DNA of 43,453 nt, taken from Clostridiales bacterium. Its GTDB lineage: Bacteria > Bacillota > Clostridia > Lachnospirales > Lachnospiraceae. The stretch spans positions 1-43,453 of the forward strand of contig JAGZDD010000013.1 of the NCBI GenBank assembly GCA_018369015.1, in the 5' to 3' direction. The notes under the pieces were generated by a model. That model did no database searches, had not been told where the DNA came from, and saw only the letters and a program-made list of their open reading frames with translations. Below are positions 39,844 through 43,453 of the stretch, in pieces (position 1 is the stretch's first letter; the number at the start of each line of letters is the position of its first letter). Made by a program: the position numbers and the translations under genes.

Positions 39844-41610
39844 ATGCTTTCATTAAAAAAAGTGCTGACCTTAAAAACCCGGATTTTCATTTGTTTTTTC
39901 GGTATTTTAATTTTAATTGCCGGCATTTACATTTTCTCTATCCATAAATTTATTACGAATTTCACGGAGAACCGCCTAAACTCGGATTATGAAACAATTA
40001 TATCAGATATTCACGACTCCATCGCAAATTCTTTATGGAATCTCACCCTTACGTCCGAGCAGATTTTAGGAAATGAAAATGTGCAAAAAAGTATTGTCAG
40101 CTATCAAAGCACCCCAAACCGTTATGCCCAAAAGGAAAACTATTCACTTTTAGTAGACACTATTGCCTCCTTAACGATGTCCAATACAGATATTGGCCTG
40201 CTTTTCCTTTATGATACAGGTAGCGGGGCATTTATATACAATAATCTGCCTGTACCCTCTGAGCCGGAAATAACCTTTCCCGCATTATATGAAAATAATA
40301 TTTTCTGTTTTCGCGGCCCATGTAAGAGTCAAAGCCAGTTCCTTGGCAATCCGGTACTCATCCTTAACAGGACAGAGCAGCTTTCCAATGGAAACTCCAT
40401 TACTTTGTCTCTGGAAACTGGCCTTTATACCTTATCCCGGTCTTTTGACAGTGCTGCTTCAAAATCCGCCTATATTCTTTTTGCCAACAGTGAAAACGAA
40501 CTGCTTTACAGCTCACTCCCAGAGAAGCAGGACTCCGCGGCGCTTATTGGCCAGTTTCTTAACGGCTCCTGCAAGGATTATCATTATTGGGCTAAAGAAA
40601 ATCCGCAGGGGTGGCAGGTATTTTTAGCCGTTCCCAACACAGTCTATACTCAGGATTATCAGATGGCTATGAGCAGCTTTCTGTTCCCTACCATACTGGT
40701 AGGTATTTTTGTAGGTTTCTTCGCCGTATATGTTTGGAAATCTATTTTCAAACCACTGCGTCTATTTGACCGGCAGTTAGCCAGCGTTTTATCCGGCAAT
40801 GAAAATACGGAGCAATTCCACTCCGCCATTCCCGAATATGAAAATCTTCTTGAAAAGATTGCCCTTCTAAGGCACCAAATTCAGGAAATGATCCAGCAGA
40901 TTATTACCCAGGAAAAGCTCCGAGCCCAAATAGAACTTGAAAAACTGCGGGCCCAGATTAATCCTCACTTTTTAATGAATACCTTAAATACCATTCACTG
41001 GATGGCTCTTATTAATCACCAGACAGATATTGACCAAATGACTCAGGCACTCTCTCACTTGTTAAGCTATAATCTGGATAAGCAAAGCCATTTCACCAAT
41101 CTTGGAAATGAACTTATGGCGCTGCAGGAATATATTACCCTCCAGAAGGTACGTTACAATTTCGATTTTGAAGTAAATTCCCCTGTGCCTTTGCCATCCC
41201 TTAATTATCCGTGTCCTAAATTTATTCTTCAGCCTCTGGTTGAAAATGCCCTAAGCCATGGTTATCGGGAAAATATGTCTATTTTCCTTAAAATCCAGGT
41301 GACAGAGGAGGAAATCCAGGTCAACATTTGTGACACTGGTACAGGGATCAGCCCTGACACCTTAAAAGAGCTTCAAAGCCTGACACCTGCCCCCACGGCC
41401 TTATGCCCGGCTCCTGACAAAACCGTACAACCCGGCAATACACATTTTGGTATCGGACTTAGATACGTTGTCCAAAGTCTCAATGAATTTTACAGAGGTA
41501 CATATAACTTTACTATAGAAAGCACACAAGAACAGGGAACAACGATTACGCTGAAAATTCCCAAAATGAAAGGAGGCGGCTATTATGCTGAAAGTGTTGA
41601 TTATCGATGA
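39844..41610 (+). CDS. YesM-type sensor histidine kinase
   Basis: A 588-residue kinase. Two transmembrane helices (about 12-34 and 278-300) enclose a 240-residue extracellular sensor, probably of dCache type. A HAMP-like segment and coiled coil follow (about 300-370). The His_kinase domain has LRAQINPHFLMNTLNTIHWM with His375. The ATPase domain has LQPLVENALSHGY (Asn468), DTGTGISP and FGIGL. The start is ATG at 39844, seven bases after GGAGG; the ATG at 39838 is too close to it. It overlaps the regulator gene by 26 bp. It probably senses an extracellular oligosaccharide or the loaded binding protein. Confidence 0.93.
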   Translation: MLSLKKVLTLKTRIFICFFGILILIAGIYIFSIHKFITNFTENRLNSDYETIISDIHDSIANSLWNLTLTSEQILGNENVQKSIVSYQSTPNRYAQKENYSLLVDTIASLTMSNTDIGLLFLYDTGSGAFIYNNLPVPSEPEITFPALYENNIFCFRGPCKSQSQFLGNPVLILNRTEQLSNGNSITLSLETGLYTLSRSFDSAASKSAYILFANSENELLYSSLPEKQDSAALIGQFLNGSCKDYHYWAKENPQGWQVFLAVPNTVYTQDYQMAMSSFLFPTILVGIFVGFFAVYVWKSIFKPLRLFDRQLASVLSGNENTEQFHSAIPEYENLLEKIALLRHQIQEMIQQIITQEKLRAQIELEKLRAQINPHFLMNTLNTIHWMALINHQTDIDQMTQALSHLLSYNLDKQSHFTNLGNELMALQEYITLQKVRYNFDFEVNSPVPLPSLNYPCPKFILQPLVENALSHGYRENMSIFLKIQVTEEEIQVNICDTGTGISPDTLKELQSLTPAPTALCPAPDKTVQPGNTHFGIGLRYVVQSLNEFYRGTYNFTIESTQEQGTTITLKIPKMKGGGYYAESVDYR

Positions 41611-43003
41611 TGATACATTGACAAGGAAAGGCATCCAGGCGCTCATGCCCTGGGCCGAGCATGATATGGAGATTGTAGGGGAAGCCTCTAACGGCAAAGC
41701 GGCCCTGGAATTTTTAGAGGAACATTATGCAGATGTGGCCCTCGTTGATCTCGATATGCCGGTTATGGACGGCCTGTCTTTTATTAAGGAGGCAAAGAAG
41801 CTCTATCCATGCTTAAATTATGTAGTGCTTACCGTCCATACGGAATTTGAATATATACAAAATGTCCTGCGTCTTGGCGCTATTGATTATATTGCTAAAA
41901 CCAGGTTTGACCAGGAAAATTTTCACCAGATTCTGGAGCGTATCTACACAAGCATAGCACAGAAAATCTCCCTGCAGCAAAACCTTCCCAACCTAAACTG
42001 GTATAATTGCCAGATCTTCTATCCCTTTATTTATGCCCTTGTCACTATCGAATCCGACACGGACGAATATATCCATACTTTTCTTGAAAAAAATGAGCTG
42101 CTTGAACGAAAAGATTTATACGAGCTTTTGCCTGGCGTATGGGTATTTACAGATGAGCGCAGCAGCTTCCTATTTCCGGAGACATTTCCCAACACTACGC
42201 TTTTATGCATTTCTGATGTCGGCGGCATGACCTACAAGGAATTAGAAGCGCTTTTACGGAACTATAAAAAGGAACAATTTTTTTACGATTACCAGCCGAT
42301 CAAAAAAATCAACCACAAGCGGGCCTATGAGCTTTCGGAAAATAAATATGTGCTGGATGAACAGGAATTTGAAAGATTAAAAAAAGAATGGCTCTCCTTG
42401 AACTGGATTTACGAAAATGATCTCTTTAATAAAATACGCTTTGATTTAAAAAACAGCCACCTGAAATTTTCCAGCCTGTACCACCTTCTTCTCTCCCTGG
42501 AAAATGTATGGAACTCCTCCTACAGCCAGCTTACCGGCGATACTTTAAAGCTTCCCCCGGTATTCCACTGCTGGACAGAAATAGAAGAATGGCTAATGCA
42601 GATTTATGAAAAGGCGAGCGTTTGGAACAGCACCTCTAAATATTCCTCAGAGATGATACAAAATATTTTAAATGTCAAGCAGTATGTCAGTGCTCACCTT
42701 TCAGAAGATATTAATGCCGTGGAAATTGCCCGCAACACCCATATGAGCTACGGCTATTTCAGCCGGTGCTTTCGGGATATTGCAGGCACCTCTTTTCAGG
42801 AATACTGTATTAGTACACGCATAGAAAAGGCTAAAGATTATCTGCTCCACACTACCCGCACCATTCAGCAAATTGCCGGGGATGTAGGATACAATGATGA
42901 AAAATATTTCAGCCGTATTTTCAAAAAACAAACCGGCACCAGCCCAAGCACTTTCAGAAAATCCACACCGCCGGCTGCTGCATGGCAAAATCAGGAAACA
43001 TGA
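41585..43003 (+). CDS. YesN-type response regulator (receiver plus AraC DNA-binding domain)
   Basis: A 472-residue regulator. The receiver domain (1-125) has D8-D10 and phosphoacceptor Asp55 in LVDLDMPV. The usual K-P pair near the end of the receiver reads A-K-T-R, so the Pro is replaced. A central region of some 230 residues is typical of YesN proteins. The C-terminal AraC domain (about 365-465) contains INAVEIARNTHMSYGYFSRC and IQQIAGDVGYNDEKYFSRIF with K-K-Q-T-G-T-S-P. ATG at 41585 has AAAGGAGG upstream, inside the kinase gene. Likely activates the divergent importer operon. Confidence 0.93.
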   Translation: MLKVLIIDDDTLTRKGIQALMPWAEHDMEIVGEASNGKAALEFLEEHYADVALVDLDMPVMDGLSFIKEAKKLYPCLNYVVLTVHTEFEYIQNVLRLGAIDYIAKTRFDQENFHQILERIYTSIAQKISLQQNLPNLNWYNCQIFYPFIYALVTIESDTDEYIHTFLEKNELLERKDLYELLPGVWVFTDERSSFLFPETFPNTTLLCISDVGGMTYKELEALLRNYKKEQFFYDYQPIKKINHKRAYELSENKYVLDEQEFERLKKEWLSLNWIYENDLFNKIRFDLKNSHLKFSSLYHLLLSLENVWNSSYSQLTGDTLKLPPVFHCWTEIEEWLMQIYEKASVWNSTSKYSSEMIQNILNVKQYVSAHLSEDINAVEIARNTHMSYGYFSRCFRDIAGTSFQEYCISTRIEKAKDYLLHTTRTIQQIAGDVGYNDEKYFSRIFKKQTGTSPSTFRKSTPPAAAWQNQET

Positions 43004-43042
43004 AGGAAGTGCAGAAATTAAACTGCGGCATAGCCTATGAAA

Positions 43043-43453
43043 TTAATTGGGCTTCGTTTGCCGCCCCCGGTACTGTGCCGGCGTTTCGCCGTTATGTATG
43101 CGGAATACCTTGGAAAAATAGGCGACATTATAATAACCGGAGGCATAGGCTACCTCGCCGATAGGAATATCCGTTGTGCGAAGGAGGCGTCTTGCTTCCT
43201 TCATACGGGCTTCTGTTATATAATCCATCAGCTTAACTCCTGTTTTCTGCCTGAAAATACGTGAAATATAATCCGGGCTCATATAAAAAGCTTTTGCAAG
43301 CAGCTCCCGGTTCAGCTCTTTTGTTAAATTACTTTTAATATAGCTTTTAATTCTTGAAATTACCGTGTCCGAATCCGACACAAGCCGTATATACTCTAAC
43401 GCCTTCTTTGACAAATGGCGGACAAGCTGCTTAAAGTCCGCAGAGGAACAGAC
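43043..43453 (-). CDS. AraC-type DNA-binding protein, partial at window edge
   Basis: The C-terminal part of a regulator whose N-terminus lies beyond the right edge; the frame is open to the last base, with V-C-S-S-A-D-F-K-Q-L-V-R-H preceding the part seen. The AraC domain has IKSYIKSNLTKELNRELLAK, MSPDYISRIFRQKTGVKLMD and IGEVAYASGYYNVAYFSKVF. The upstream segment resembles the linker of YesN-type response regulators, but this cannot be settled here. It converges with the regulator at 41585, 39 bp away. Confidence 0.85.
   Translation of the reverse strand, partial: VCSSADFKQLVRHLSKKALEYIRLVSDSDTVISRIKSYIKSNLTKELNRELLAKAFYMSPDYISRIFRQKTGVKLMDYITEARMKEARRLLRTTDIPIGEVAYASGYYNVAYFSKVFRIHNGETPAQYRGRQTKPN

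Overview
The window looks like chromosomal DNA of an anaerobic gut Firmicute, most likely a Lachnospiraceae/Clostridia member. This is an inference from the gene families (LplA/B/C-type sugar ABC importers with YesM/YesN regulators, DUF951 ahead of rpsF-ssb-rpsR, DUF6034-like lipoproteins, many TTG/GTG starts with strong GGAGG sites) and from moderate GC. No rRNA, tRNA, CRISPR array, phage or intact insertion sequence was seen.

Layout. 1-270: tandem repeats, a two-hairpin repeat and a terminator-like hairpin. 271-2809 (minus): esterase followed by an orphan sugar-binding lipoprotein. 3166-5913: asnB and a membrane-linked MerR regulator. 6184-7865 (minus): housekeeping block DUF951 - rpsF - ssb - rpsR with a clear promoter and terminator. 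8178-12395: sulfatase plus a second orphan binding protein, divergent from an RpiR-type regulator. 12449-16095 (plus): response regulator, ABC ATPase, permease and histidine kinase. 16104-23836 (minus, converging with the kinase): six genes, namely two paralogous lipoproteins, two ABC-2 permeases, an ATPase and a large membrane-anchored surface protein. 24223-25741: a small lipoprotein and a ThuA-like protein.

26001-28886 holds a decayed DNA-alkylation-repair cluster: an alkA 3' fragment, an Ada zinc-site fragment, an ABM-domain gene, an ogt with an internal deletion and a frameshift, and a methyltransferase. An AraC regulator is divergent from it. 28945-33653 (minus) is a carbohydrate importer (binding protein, two permeases) with an MFS transporter. 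34050-39594 (minus) is a second importer with a large cytoplasmic enzyme of no recognised family, divergent from a YesM/YesN two-component pair (39844-43003). A partial AraC-type regulator reaches the right edge.

How it works together (inference): the accessory genes are sensing, uptake and intracellular processing modules for complex, probably sulfated or acylated, glycans. Neither importer encodes its own ATPase, so a shared one elsewhere is expected. The 16-24 kb block is an envelope system next to an antimicrobial-peptide-type regulator/ABC module.

Most worth a second look: (i) a previously unlabelled dispersed element of one or two GC-rich hairpins present in six copies, two of them filling convergent gene ends and one apparently lying in a 5' leader; (ii) the uncharacterised enzyme at 34050-35963; (iii) the lipoprotein/ABC/surface-protein operon; (iv) the eroded adaptive-response cluster; (v) a sulfatase whose formylglycine motif is C-V-G-S-R.
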